Part shown: in pieces, positions 10,001 through 16,988 of the stretch
Numbering within the stretch: the stretch's first letter is position 1
How the letters are laid out: each line of letters opens with the position of its first letter
Assembly: GCA_040218815.1 (NCBI GenBank)
Contig: JAVJQS010000005.1
Span: forward strand, 62,001 to 126,000
DNA from: JAVJQS01 sp040218815
Lineage (GTDB): Bacteria; Bacteroidota; Bacteroidia; Flavobacteriales_E; Vicingaceae
DNA: 64,000 nucleotides
Direction: 5' to 3'
Made by a program: the position numbers and the translations under genes
The notes under the pieces: generated by a model
Seen by the model: the letters and a program-made list of their open reading frames with translations, nothing else
Told to the model about the DNA's origin: nothing
Database searches by the model: none

Positions 10001-10103
10001 ACAGCGCTTCAGTAAATTTTTCTTTGTCAGAAAGTTGACCTTTGGCGATGAGTGAAAAAAGAATGGCAAGTGGCAAAAGGCAATTTGTGAGGGTCTTCGT
10101 CAT
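7089..10103 (-). CDS. PorE-like envelope protein (TPR, PD40 propeller, CRD repeats, OmpA-like)
   Basis: A 1004-residue secreted protein with a signal peptide (about residues 1-22, ending AKGQ). TPR-like helices fill about 25-160. A PD40/WD40-like beta propeller covers about 180-450, with repeats such as SPDQRTLYFISDREGGKGG and HPDGKTLYFSSNGHKSMGGY. Three tandem carboxypeptidase-regulatory-like modules of about 90 residues follow, each with a D-x-G-E-F-x-F core and ending YEYVP or similar. A diverged OmpA-like domain is at the C-terminus. The order TPR-propeller-CRD-OmpA is that of Porphyromonas gingivalis PorE, a T9SS component, but no lipobox is present and three CRD copies are unusual. A T9SS or envelope-anchoring role is inferred from architecture only. 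Confidence 0.75.
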   Translation of the reverse strand: MTKTLTNCLLPLAILFSLIAKGQLSDKEKFTEALYLMDEKRFPEALPLLQSLYKNDKKNANINYNIGVALLNSPDQEIRKEALSYLEVASKNISPNYTPFSHREDKSPVDVWYYLAKAQHKNYQFSEAIESFEKFRTYINEKHYLWDDIDKNISMAEYAQTAIENPVNIKSTNLGPNINTSFPEYGPVVRIDESAIYFTSRRLRKDSSNANSFDLDDGMYFEDIYASYKVDDEWSAATQLNINERVHESVINLSVDGQSLYIYKDDNGDGGLYKSELLNDSAGIETWSTPKKLGSDINSKAYETHVAISPDQRTLYFISDREGGKGGKDIYYCNLLPTGNWALAQNIGGVLNSKYDEDGVFMHPDGKTLYFSSNGHKSMGGYDIMYSTLEETGWSQPTNIGYPVNTVDDDVFFVTTPDGKRAYYSSFKKEGFGEQDIYMIQLLDAEESDLTLYRGEFTFVDRKNPPSGAQVTITNNSTAELVGVYTPRQRDGQFSAILAPNTSYHFVYEADEYESYEEDIFVPAGSSYQEIYKDIKLKPVRVADGKSGITPVVLNKTNIAGSLVIKGKAKANCKIILYDEAGNILQETLTDDTGEFTFTSLDPSKTYLIRAFADDSSYLRELDLNVMNDQGEKIPFKRLDDSTYIFVPSSFPYEFYGIKSTTSIVGQVKRNNLPLAGLIILLEDEGGKLLKQTEADQAGEFTFSKLSLDNAYRIKFEGEFPNDLSILITDDDGNVMTFRRVSEGVYEYVPPTENKKIEEGLIRGVAKLNGNPLVGVSVHLEDAKKNTLQSTETDNTGEFNFNKLNLDNRYRIVFDGEFPADADLVFTNNLGEELKFMKLEDGVYEYVPRPSQYAFKSYTIGIEDNPDYKETYPKPEELKDVVVYYQKYFPYNDKDINASNKEFLRFINDIADLVKARGYADIIITSSASKVPTKTWKSNSILTKRRANDTKRLLEKAFRSKGLSDDQFNFVDINTLITGPEYSNDAVKNRSIYEKHQYVRIFIK

Positions 10104-10210
10104 CTTGGGTTAAATAATGTTCAGATATCCAATAAGTGCAAATATATTTTTTTTCAAACCATTTAACCGTAAATCAATCAATTAATAACCAACAAAAGGT
10201 TGTTAGTCGA

Positions 10211-11536
10211 TTAAATTTCCCGATTCATGTCAAACTCTTCCAAGATCTTTCCAACACGTTGCACAAAACTGCCCCCTAAAGATCCATCAACCACTCGATG
10301 GTCATAAGAAAGTGAGAGGAACATCATGTGACGTACACCAATTGTGTCTCCATAAGGGGTTTCAATAACAGCTGGCTTTTTTCTAATCGCTCCGACGGCC
10401 ATTATTGCAACTTGTGGCTGATTGATAATTGGTGTTCCCATTACATTTCCGAAAGTACCTACATTGGTAACCGTGAATGTGCCTCCTTGAATTTCATCTG
10501 GACTTAATTTGTTGTTTCTTGCCCGATTGGCTAAATCGTTCACACTTTTTGATAGGCCAATTAAATTCTTTTGATCGGCATCTTTTATTACAGGAACAAT
10601 TAAATTACCAGAAGGCAGAGCGGTTGCCATGCCTAGGTTAATGTGCTTGCGGATAATTATTTTATCTCCATCTACCGAAACATTAATCATTGGCATTTCT
10701 TTTATAGCCTTAGCCACAGCCTCCATAATTAATGGAGTAAATGTAATTTTTTCACCTTCTCTTTTTTGGTAACTGTCTTTGATTCTATTGCGCCACATTA
10801 CCATGTTGGTAACATCAGCTTCTACAAATGAGGTAACATGAGCTGAAGTATGCTTTGAGTTGGTCATGTGCTCAGATATTTTCTTGCGCATGCGATCCAT
10901 CTCCATGATTTCATCATCTGGGCCCATGGGAATAACCTGTGCTGGTTTTGCTCCAATTGCAGGAGAAGATGCACTTGCTGCAGTTGAAGTTGTGCTTGGT
11001 TTTCCTTTGTTTTCTATAAACTTAACTAAGTCTGCTTTGGTAATTCTATCATTTAAGCCACTTCCTTTTATTTGATCTAAATCTGCTGCTTTTAGTCCTT
11101 CTTTTTCAGCTATGCTTCGTACTAGAGGTGAAAGGAATTTTCCTTCAGGTGATTTTCTGCTAATAAAGTTATTGCTTTCATTAGAGCTCTTAGTCGATTC
11201 GCTTGGGTTATCAGTTGCAGGAGCAGCAGCTTGTTGAGTTTCGCTTTTTTCTGCTTGTTCTGGTTTCGAAGCAGCTTGTCCGTTTTCGCTTACACCTTCA
11301 GCTTCAATTATGGCAATTGCGTCTCCTACTTTAACTACATCATCCTCTTTAAAAAGAATTTTTTTAAGAATACCTCCGTTAGGTGCTGGTATTTCAGAAT
11401 CAACCTTATCGGTAGCAATTTCTAACACTGGTTCATCAGCTTCAACGGTATCTCCTTCTGCTTTTAACCATTTAGTGATTGTTGCTTCTGCTACACTTTC
11501 ACCCATTTTGGGCATTGTTAATTCGATTTCTGCCAT
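10211..11536 (-). CDS. 2-oxo acid dehydrogenase E2 component (dihydrolipoyl acyltransferase)
   Basis: The start is placed at the ATG at 11536, giving MAEIELTMPKMGESVAEATI; a further ATG 63 bases upstream would add a tail with no family match. The 441 residues show one lipoyl domain with Lys44 in EIATDKVDSEI, an Ala/Ser/Pro-rich linker, a peripheral subunit-binding domain (about 135-175, SPLVRSIAEKEGL), a second linker and the acyltransferase core ending in the catalytic motif SYDHRVVDG. It transfers acyl groups to CoA in a pyruvate, branched-chain or 2-oxoglutarate dehydrogenase complex. One lipoyl domain fits the branched-chain or 2-oxoglutarate types, but E1 is not nearby to decide. Confidence 0.88.
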   Translation of the reverse strand: MAEIELTMPKMGESVAEATITKWLKAEGDTVEADEPVLEIATDKVDSEIPAPNGGILKKILFKEDDVVKVGDAIAIIEAEGVSENGQAASKPEQAEKSETQQAAAPATDNPSESTKSSNESNNFISRKSPEGKFLSPLVRSIAEKEGLKAADLDQIKGSGLNDRITKADLVKFIENKGKPSTTSTAASASSPAIGAKPAQVIPMGPDDEIMEMDRMRKKISEHMTNSKHTSAHVTSFVEADVTNMVMWRNRIKDSYQKREGEKITFTPLIMEAVAKAIKEMPMINVSVDGDKIIIRKHINLGMATALPSGNLIVPVIKDADQKNLIGLSKSVNDLANRARNNKLSPDEIQGGTFTVTNVGTFGNVMGTPIINQPQVAIMAVGAIRKKPAVIETPYGDTIGVRHMMFLSLSYDHRVVDGSLGGSFVQRVGKILEEFDMNREI

Positions 11537-11659
11537 AACTTTCAATTCAATTATTGGAGTGACAAAATTAACTAAATTTTGAATGACTGTAGAAGACAAT
11601 TCCTTGCTTAATAGCTACAGTTTATGCCTATTTCAATATTTATAACGAACTTTAAGGGC

Positions 11660-12268
11660 ATGATTTTGAAACGTATTTTACTATTATTTTTTCTTTTAGC
11701 TGCAGGAGTTATAAATGCTCAAAGTACTCGAATAGTGCAATTTAACGTTGATTTGGTCGATGGCAATAAAGTGCTAGTACGTTGGACTATGAATGCCGGA
11801 TCAACTTGTAGGACCTTGGAAGTAGAAAGGAGCATGGATAGAGATAACTTTAAATCCGTATATGAATACCCAGGAATTTGTGGTGATGAAGCCAACGAAG
11901 AAACCTATACCTGGCTTGATGATAAGAAAGATCTGAATGGCATGCTTTACTATCGAGTGCGACTAGAAGAGGGAGAGTACACATTGGTAGATTCTGTTCT
12001 TGTAAAAAATAGATCAACTGAAAAATTGCTTTCTGTTTCTCCCAATCCTTCAAGTGCGGTGTTTCAAATCAATATCCAAAAAAATCAAACTGAAACCTAC
12101 AAGTGGGAATTATTCAGTCCTAATGGGCTATTGTTGCAACAACAACAAAATCAATCTGATTCACAATTTAGAGTTGATTTAGCGGGTTTGAATTCAGGGG
12201 TGTATATACTAAAGGTTCTCTTGGAAAGTGGAATTGAAGAAGAGACTTATTTAAGTTTGACAAAGTAG
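11660..12268 (+). CDS. T9SS type A sorting-domain protein
   Basis: The start is placed at the ATG at 11660, giving a clean signal peptide MILKRILLLFFLLAAGVINA followed by Q. The 202-residue product has an Ig/FN3-like beta domain with two cysteines, then a C-terminal domain beginning VSPNPSSAVF and ending GVYILKVLLESGIEEETYLS. That is the standard T9SS type A sorting signal, which is cleaved and attached to the surface after outer-membrane translocation. The mature part is too short to assign an enzyme activity. It is convergent with the glycosyltransferase gene, leaving only 12 bp between the stops. Confidence 0.8.
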   Translation: MILKRILLLFFLLAAGVINAQSTRIVQFNVDLVDGNKVLVRWTMNAGSTCRTLEVERSMDRDNFKSVYEYPGICGDEANEETYTWLDDKKDLNGMLYYRVRLEEGEYTLVDSVLVKNRSTEKLLSVSPNPSSAVFQINIQKNQTETYKWELFSPNGLLLQQQQNQSDSQFRVDLAGLNSGVYILKVLLESGIEEETYLSLTK

Positions 12269-12280
12269 AATATCAAACAG

Positions 12281-14248
12281 TTAAATTACGGGCCTTCCTA
12301 AATTCCGAATATTTTTAAATATTACCTCCAAGTCAGTTGCAAGCTCATACTTTCTACCATAAGTAAGATTAATTTGCTTCCGTGTTTCTTCGTTCATCGT
12401 TAAGCTATCATATGCGTCTTGCGGGTGAAGGATTCCTTGTTTAATTTTAAGTTCAGAGTCATTAATACGTTCGGTCGTGTAAAATCCAACAAAGGAAATT
12501 TGCCCTAATAAAACCTTAAAAAGGTTTTGTATAAAACCGCCTTTTTGCCTTACAAACCAAATTAAAAGTGGTGAAGCGACAATAAAAAATATACTGAAGA
12601 ATAAATCTAACAATCTTTTATTCCGTTGGTTAACAGCCTTTAATAAGGAGTCGATTTCTAATAAATAAAACTCTCCAGAATTTTCTATCGAGTTACTCCC
12701 AATGATATACATGCTTTCTGAAGGAGCTATTTTAAAATCAAGGTCTTTTCTTTTTAAGGAAGACATTTGGTGTATTATTTCCGCAGAGCTCAAGTCTTTA
12801 GCACAAAAAATTATTTCATTTATCTTATAAATTTCTACGATGTCTTGAAGTTGATAAAGCTTCCCTGTTATAGCTACATCATATCGTGATTGATCTTCAG
12901 AGCTGTTAATATTTAAAACAACTTCAGGGGGAATTATTGCACTTTTTAGAAAATTTCCGATACGTTTCAACTCTTCGCCTTTGCCGACAATTGCAATTCG
13001 TTGTGCTTTTATTTTTTCTAACTTCCTTAAGCCGATTAAATGCAAAACATACCTTAAAATTGGAATTGCTACCAGTGACCAACTGACGGCAAAAAGAATA
13101 ATGGCCCTAGAAAAGCGGTAGTTTTCACTTAGCAGCGAATAGAAAATGAGAATAGCTAGAGTACCGGCAGACGCTCCGCGTAAAATTGATTTAAACTTTG
13201 TAGGTATTGAATAGGCTCCATTTAACAAAAATGAAATTAAGTAGATGAGTAATATGATAGGAATACCATAAGTTTCTACTTCCTCGGGATAGGCACCCCC
13301 AGATGTATATTTTATTTCACTTTCATAGTAGGCTTTAAAAAAATAAATGCCACAAACCAAGAGCACTGAATCCAGCAGTGGCAAAACAAAATGTTTAACA
13401 GTTCGTGTGAGAACAGCCAAGCCTGCCCGTAGGTAAATAGCCAAATTAATTAGCCTTGAAAAAAGCTGTGCGTTTTTATGAGAAAAGTGTTTCTTGGCAA
13501 AAATGGCCATCGCTCGATAGAATACAAACACGTAATTAATGCTACTTTTCTTGGTGCTCTCTCCCTTGTAATGAATGATTGAGGTGTCCGCTAGGTAATG
13601 GTTTGTATATCCGCTTTGGGTAATTCTGTAGGAGAGGTCAATGTCTTCACCATACATAAAGAAGCTTTCATCTAATAAACCTATTGTGTCGAGCACACTT
13701 TTGCGAATCATCATAAAGGCCCCACTTAGAATTTCAACTTCATGGTTTTCATTTTTTGAAAGGTGCCCTAAATGATACTGGCCAAAAAGTTTAGACTTTG
13801 GAAAAAGGGAGGAAAGGCCAAATATTTTATAAAAGGCAATTTTAGGCGTTGGTAAGCCCCGCTTTGATTCGGGCAAAAAGTGACCTTTACCATCTAACAT
13901 TTTTACGCCAATCCCACCTGCTTTTTCATGCTTTTCAAAAAAGTTAAGGCAAACTTTAAAGGTATTTTCTTCAACTACTGTGTCAGGATTGAGGAGTAAA
14001 ACAAATTCTCCATTAGCTTGCCGAATAGCTTGATTGTTTGCTTTAGAAAAACCTTGATTTTCCTTATTGGCAATTACTTTAACTTGTGGAAATTTAGTTT
14101 CGAGCATCTTTAAAGACCCATCAACGGAATTATTATCCACTACAAATACTTCAGCATCAATCGATTTCAGCGCCTGGAAAACTGAATTGAGACAGTTTTC
14201 CAGGAAATATTGCACATTATAATTAACAATAATGATACTCAGTTTCAT
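12281..14248 (-). CDS. GT2 glycosyltransferase fused to a degenerate phosphoglycosyltransferase
   Basis: A 655-residue fusion. Residues 1-240 are a GT-A family 2 glycosyltransferase: VVDNNSVDGS (37-45), LLLNPDT (84-90) and the catalytic-base region FFMYGEDIDLSYRI (196-209). Several membrane helices follow (about 288-305, 328-345, 360-372, 382-405), then a Rossmann-like segment RIAIVGKG (417-424). This resembles the N-terminal half of polyprenyl-phosphate sugar transferases. From 540, NQRNKRLLDLFFS matches the start of the bacterial sugar transferase domain, and ISFVGFY (584-590), KQGI and the final helix match its end. The catalytic middle (the FRxM and LDELPQ region) is absent. The gene starts 3 bp after recR. 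The GT2 half should be active; the PGT half should not. Confidence 0.8.
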   Translation of the reverse strand: MKLSIIIVNYNVQYFLENCLNSVFQALKSIDAEVFVVDNNSVDGSLKMLETKFPQVKVIANKENQGFSKANNQAIRQANGEFVLLLNPDTVVEENTFKVCLNFFEKHEKAGGIGVKMLDGKGHFLPESKRGLPTPKIAFYKIFGLSSLFPKSKLFGQYHLGHLSKNENHEVEILSGAFMMIRKSVLDTIGLLDESFFMYGEDIDLSYRITQSGYTNHYLADTSIIHYKGESTKKSSINYVFVFYRAMAIFAKKHFSHKNAQLFSRLINLAIYLRAGLAVLTRTVKHFVLPLLDSVLLVCGIYFFKAYYESEIKYTSGGAYPEEVETYGIPIILLIYLISFLLNGAYSIPTKFKSILRGASAGTLAILIFYSLLSENYRFSRAIILFAVSWSLVAIPILRYVLHLIGLRKLEKIKAQRIAIVGKGEELKRIGNFLKSAIIPPEVVLNINSSEDQSRYDVAITGKLYQLQDIVEIYKINEIIFCAKDLSSAEIIHQMSSLKRKDLDFKIAPSESMYIIGSNSIENSGEFYLLEIDSLLKAVNQRNKRLLDLFFSIFFIVASPLLIWFVRQKGGFIQNLFKVLLGQISFVGFYTTERINDSELKIKQGILHPQDAYDSLTMNEETRKQINLTYGRKYELATDLEVIFKNIRNLGRPVI

Positions 14249-14251
14249 TGT

Positions 14252-14872
14252 TTAGCGTGCTAAAGTGTTTTCATAAGGCACCCGATTGAGTAAAGATCGG
14301 CCCAGAGTAAGTTCATCAGCATATTCTAATTCATCTCCAATTGAAACGCCTCTAGCAATAGCAGAGATGGTAATTTTAAAATCTTTCAGCCGCTTGAAAA
14401 TATAGAAATTAGTGGTGTCGCCCTCCATTGTGGTACTTAAGGCCATAATTATTTCTTTTATGTTGCCCTTAGCAGTTCTGTCTACTAATTCTTCTATCGT
14501 AATATCTGCTGGGCCTATACCATCCATTGGTGAAATTATTCCACCTAAAACGTGATACAAACCTTTGTATTGTGAGGTGTTTTCTATGGCCATTACATCA
14601 CGTACGTCTTGCACCACACAAATTAAATTCTCATCTCTAGAAGGGTTACTGCAAATCCTGCAGATTTCAGCTTCTGAAATGTTATAACACTTCTTACAAT
14701 ATTTGACTTCATTTCTGAGCTTAATAAATGCTTCGCCAAAACGGTTTACTTCTTCTTTTTCTTGCTTGAGCAGGAAAAGCGCTAGGCGCATGGCGGTTCT
14801 TTTTCCAACTCCAGGCAAGGATGAAAACTGTTCGATGGCGTTGGCCAATAATTTTGAAGGATATTCTTCCAA
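14252..14872 (-). CDS. recR: Recombination mediator RecR
   Basis: A 206-residue protein of normal RecR length. It has the helix-hairpin-helix region FSSLPGVGKRTAMRLALFLL, a four-cysteine zinc finger (CKKCYNISEAEICRIC, near residue 57), and a Toprim domain with LICVVQDVRDVMAIE and later YHVLGGIISPMDGIGP. It loads RecA with RecFO at gaps during recombinational repair. The start is a TTG at 14872; the only nearby ATG (14878) is out of frame, and SKLL falls at residue 6 as in relatives. It heads an operon with the GT2 fusion gene. Confidence 0.93.
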   Translation of the reverse strand: MEEYPSKLLANAIEQFSSLPGVGKRTAMRLALFLLKQEKEEVNRFGEAFIKLRNEVKYCKKCYNISEAEICRICSNPSRDENLICVVQDVRDVMAIENTSQYKGLYHVLGGIISPMDGIGPADITIEELVDRTAKGNIKEIIMALSTTMEGDTTNFYIFKRLKDFKITISAIARGVSIGDELEYADELTLGRSLLNRVPYENTLAR

Positions 14873-14892
14873 GGCATGAAAAATTAATAAAT

Positions 14893-14900
14893 CAAAAGTA
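14893..14900 (-). promoter_or_regulatory. Bacteroidota -7 element for recR
   Basis: The minus strand reads TACTTTTG, an exact TAnnTTTG match, ending 21 bases before the recR TTG start. This supports transcription beginning near 14888 and a TTG-initiated recR. Confidence 0.45.
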
Positions 14901-14949
14901 CTAAGCCCAAATTGATTATGAAGAAGGTGTTCATTTTCGAATCAGTTGG

Positions 14950-15085
14950 GAGAAAAAGGCTTAACCGCAAAGACGCTAAGAAGACCATTAAGTAAACAAA
15001 GTAATAAAGAAGAGTTATTCTAGTGAGGAAACCACTCCTTAGTGAGCTCTGTGAAAAAACGTTGAACCTTAGTAGTTAAATAAAG
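14950..15085. repeat. Two inverted copies of a degenerate CTTTGTGGT-type interspersed repeat
   Basis: This lies in the 231-bp gap between recR and the GSCFA gene. Bases 14961-14980 are the reverse complement of a CTTAGCGTCTTTGCGGTTAA-like unit. Bases 15038-15079 carry the forward form, in pieces CTTAGTGAGCTCTGTGAAAA and CCTTAGTAGTTAAA. A related forward copy is at 44244-44289, upstream of murC. No open frame is seen. The arrangement suggests two inverted, decayed copies of one intergenic repeat family. Confidence 0.45.
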
Positions 15086-15103
15086 CTTATTTCATAACTT
15101 AAA

Positions 15104-16084
15104 CTAACCCAATAGCCGATTTTGAAGGCTCTTAATTTCCTTTTGGAAATTCAGTTGATAAGCTAATTCAAGTCGTTGAATTTTCGACAAGAGCTGCTGC
15201 AGAAATTGTTGATGGGGTTCACTTTTTTCGTGAAATGCTTTATGGGAAAATGAACGTTGAGCTTCTTCAATTTCTTGGATGAGCTCAAGCGTTTCAGCAT
15301 TAAAAAAAGTGGATTTAAACTTTTCCCAAATATATTCTATGGCCTGCTCATTCGGGTGCACCATATCTTCTTTGTAGAACCGATAATCACGAAGATCGTC
15401 CATCACTATTTCATAGGCAGGAAAATAACTGCACTTTTTATGTAGACTACATATCGACTCAATGGCAAGAAGCAAAGTAGCCTTGCTCAATTGATTTTCA
15501 TGCCAACCATCTTTCAAATGCCTGACCGGACTAAGCGTAAAAACGAAATTAAACTCCTTGTTAAATGTATTTTGTAAATAATCAATACAGGAGTTGAATG
15601 AAGCTATAATTTCTTCAGTTGAAAGTAATCTTTTGGTAAAATCTTTTGCAGGTAATTTGTGGCAATTGTTCACGAGTTGCTTATCTGAAACTGTTTCATA
15701 AACCCAAGCAGTGCCGTAAGTTATAAAGATTGTCATGCACCTTTTCAATTGCTCAATTTGTTTACTGATTTGATTTTCTACTTTTTGAATATATTTCTCC
15801 TTATGAGTGGTATTGAATTCAGAATGGAAATCAGTGTTGAAGAAAATGCCTTGCTTTTCTTGAACAATAAGTTCGCTTGCTTTTTTAGGTGTTAGTGAAA
15901 AATGATGATGTAACGAAATAGGGTTGAAAGCAATTCCTAAAGGGTTTATTTGGACATTGAATTTTGCAAATTGCATTTTTTTGCCAATATTTTGGGTGAA
16001 ACAGCTCCCTAGAAATAAACATGGATCGCTGTGTTTAATCGAAAAGGTGGCAGTATCTGGAGGAATTTCAGTTCTAAAATTCAT
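15104..16084 (-). CDS. GSCFA domain protein
   Basis: A 326-residue protein. The N-terminus has LFLGSCFTQNIGKKM, the GSCF(A/T) signature that names the family, followed by INPLGIAFNPISLHHH. TLSPVRHLKDGWHENQLSK and DDLRDYRFYKEDMVHPNEQA follow; the last supplies an SGNH-like D-x-x-H pair. GSCFA proteins are related to GDSL/SGNH esterases and are often linked to acyl or acetyl modification of surface polymers, but no substrate is established. No signal peptide is seen. It is divergent from the K+ channel gene across 46 bp. Confidence 0.88.
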   Translation of the reverse strand: MNFRTEIPPDTATFSIKHSDPCLFLGSCFTQNIGKKMQFAKFNVQINPLGIAFNPISLHHHFSLTPKKASELIVQEKQGIFFNTDFHSEFNTTHKEKYIQKVENQISKQIEQLKRCMTIFITYGTAWVYETVSDKQLVNNCHKLPAKDFTKRLLSTEEIIASFNSCIDYLQNTFNKEFNFVFTLSPVRHLKDGWHENQLSKATLLLAIESICSLHKKCSYFPAYEIVMDDLRDYRFYKEDMVHPNEQAIEYIWEKFKSTFFNAETLELIQEIEEAQRSFSHKAFHEKSEPHQQFLQQLLSKIQRLELAYQLNFQKEIKSLQNRLLG

Positions 16085-16130
16085 TTTTATTTCTTCTTTT
16101 GCAAAATAACTACATTTAGCCTTCTTAATT

Positions 16131-16979
16131 ATGAAAAAGAAAAAGTACCAAGAAATAGACGAAAATAAAGTGCCTCACTGGAAGGTTAAGATGCATGAGA
16201 TCATCTTTGAAGCAGATACTCCGGCTGGTAAATTATTTGATGTGATATTGCTTTGGGCTATCTTGCTTTCAGTAATAGCAGTAATGCTTGAGACTGTCGA
16301 AGCATTTAGTGATCAACATCACGATGCAATGGTAGTAGCTGAATGGGTATTTACAATTCTCTTCTCCATTGAATATATTCTAAGACTACTTTCAGTTGGC
16401 AAACCATTGAAGTACGCTACAAGTTTTATGGGGATTGTAGACTTACTTTCTACCATTCCAACCTATTTGAGTCTATTCATAGCGGGCCCTCAATATTTAT
16501 TAGTAATTAGAACCATTCGATTGTTACGAATATTTAGAATTTTAAAGTTATCCCGCTATATTTCTGAAGCTAATGTACTTAGAGATGCTCTAAGGAACAG
16601 TGCAGCGAAAATTTTGGTATTCTTGGGCGGAGTCATAATACTCGTACTCATTTTAGGAACGCTGATGTACATGATAGAAGGTCCAGAGCACGGATTTACA
16701 AGTATTCCTACTGCTATGTATTGGACAATTGTAACCATTACCACTGTAGGTTATGGTGATATTGCACCAGTAACAACATTTGGGCAAACTGTTGCCTCCA
16801 TGATCATGCTAATTGGTTATGGAATTATTGCTGTTCCTACAGGAATAGTAACAGGGGAGATTGCAAGATCCAAAGTTAGAGATGACATGGAAGTCTCTAC
16901 CCAAGCTTGTCCTAGCTGCTCAAAAGAAGGACATGATGCAAATGCCAAGCATTGTAAATATTGTGGAGAGAAGTTGTAG
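16131..16979 (+). CDS. Voltage-gated-type K+ channel with C-terminal zinc ribbon
   Basis: A 282-residue, six-helix ion channel. S1-S3 lie at about 35-115. The S4 voltage sensor VIRTIRLLRIFRILKLSRY (125-143) has Arg/Lys at every third position. The pore helix leads to the selectivity filter TTVGYGD (204-210), which indicates K+ selectivity, and S6 ends near 245. A short cytoplasmic tail carries C260-x2-C263 and C275-x2-C278, a probable zinc ribbon. KvAP-like bacterial channels generally lack such a ribbon, although similar tails are widespread among Bacteroidota ion transporters. It is a single gene, convergent with the M23 peptidase. Confidence 0.9.
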   Translation: MKKKKYQEIDENKVPHWKVKMHEIIFEADTPAGKLFDVILLWAILLSVIAVMLETVEAFSDQHHDAMVVAEWVFTILFSIEYILRLLSVGKPLKYATSFMGIVDLLSTIPTYLSLFIAGPQYLLVIRTIRLLRIFRILKLSRYISEANVLRDALRNSAAKILVFLGGVIILVLILGTLMYMIEGPEHGFTSIPTAMYWTIVTITTVGYGDIAPVTTFGQTVASMIMLIGYGIIAVPTGIVTGEIARSKVRDDMEVSTQACPSCSKEGHDANAKHCKYCGEKL

Positions 16980-16988
16980 GCTTTTCTT

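Noticed and set aside
11537..11599. Longer start for the E2 component
   Set aside because: The extra 21 residues have no family match; lipoyl domains start directly at MAEIELTMPK-like sequence.
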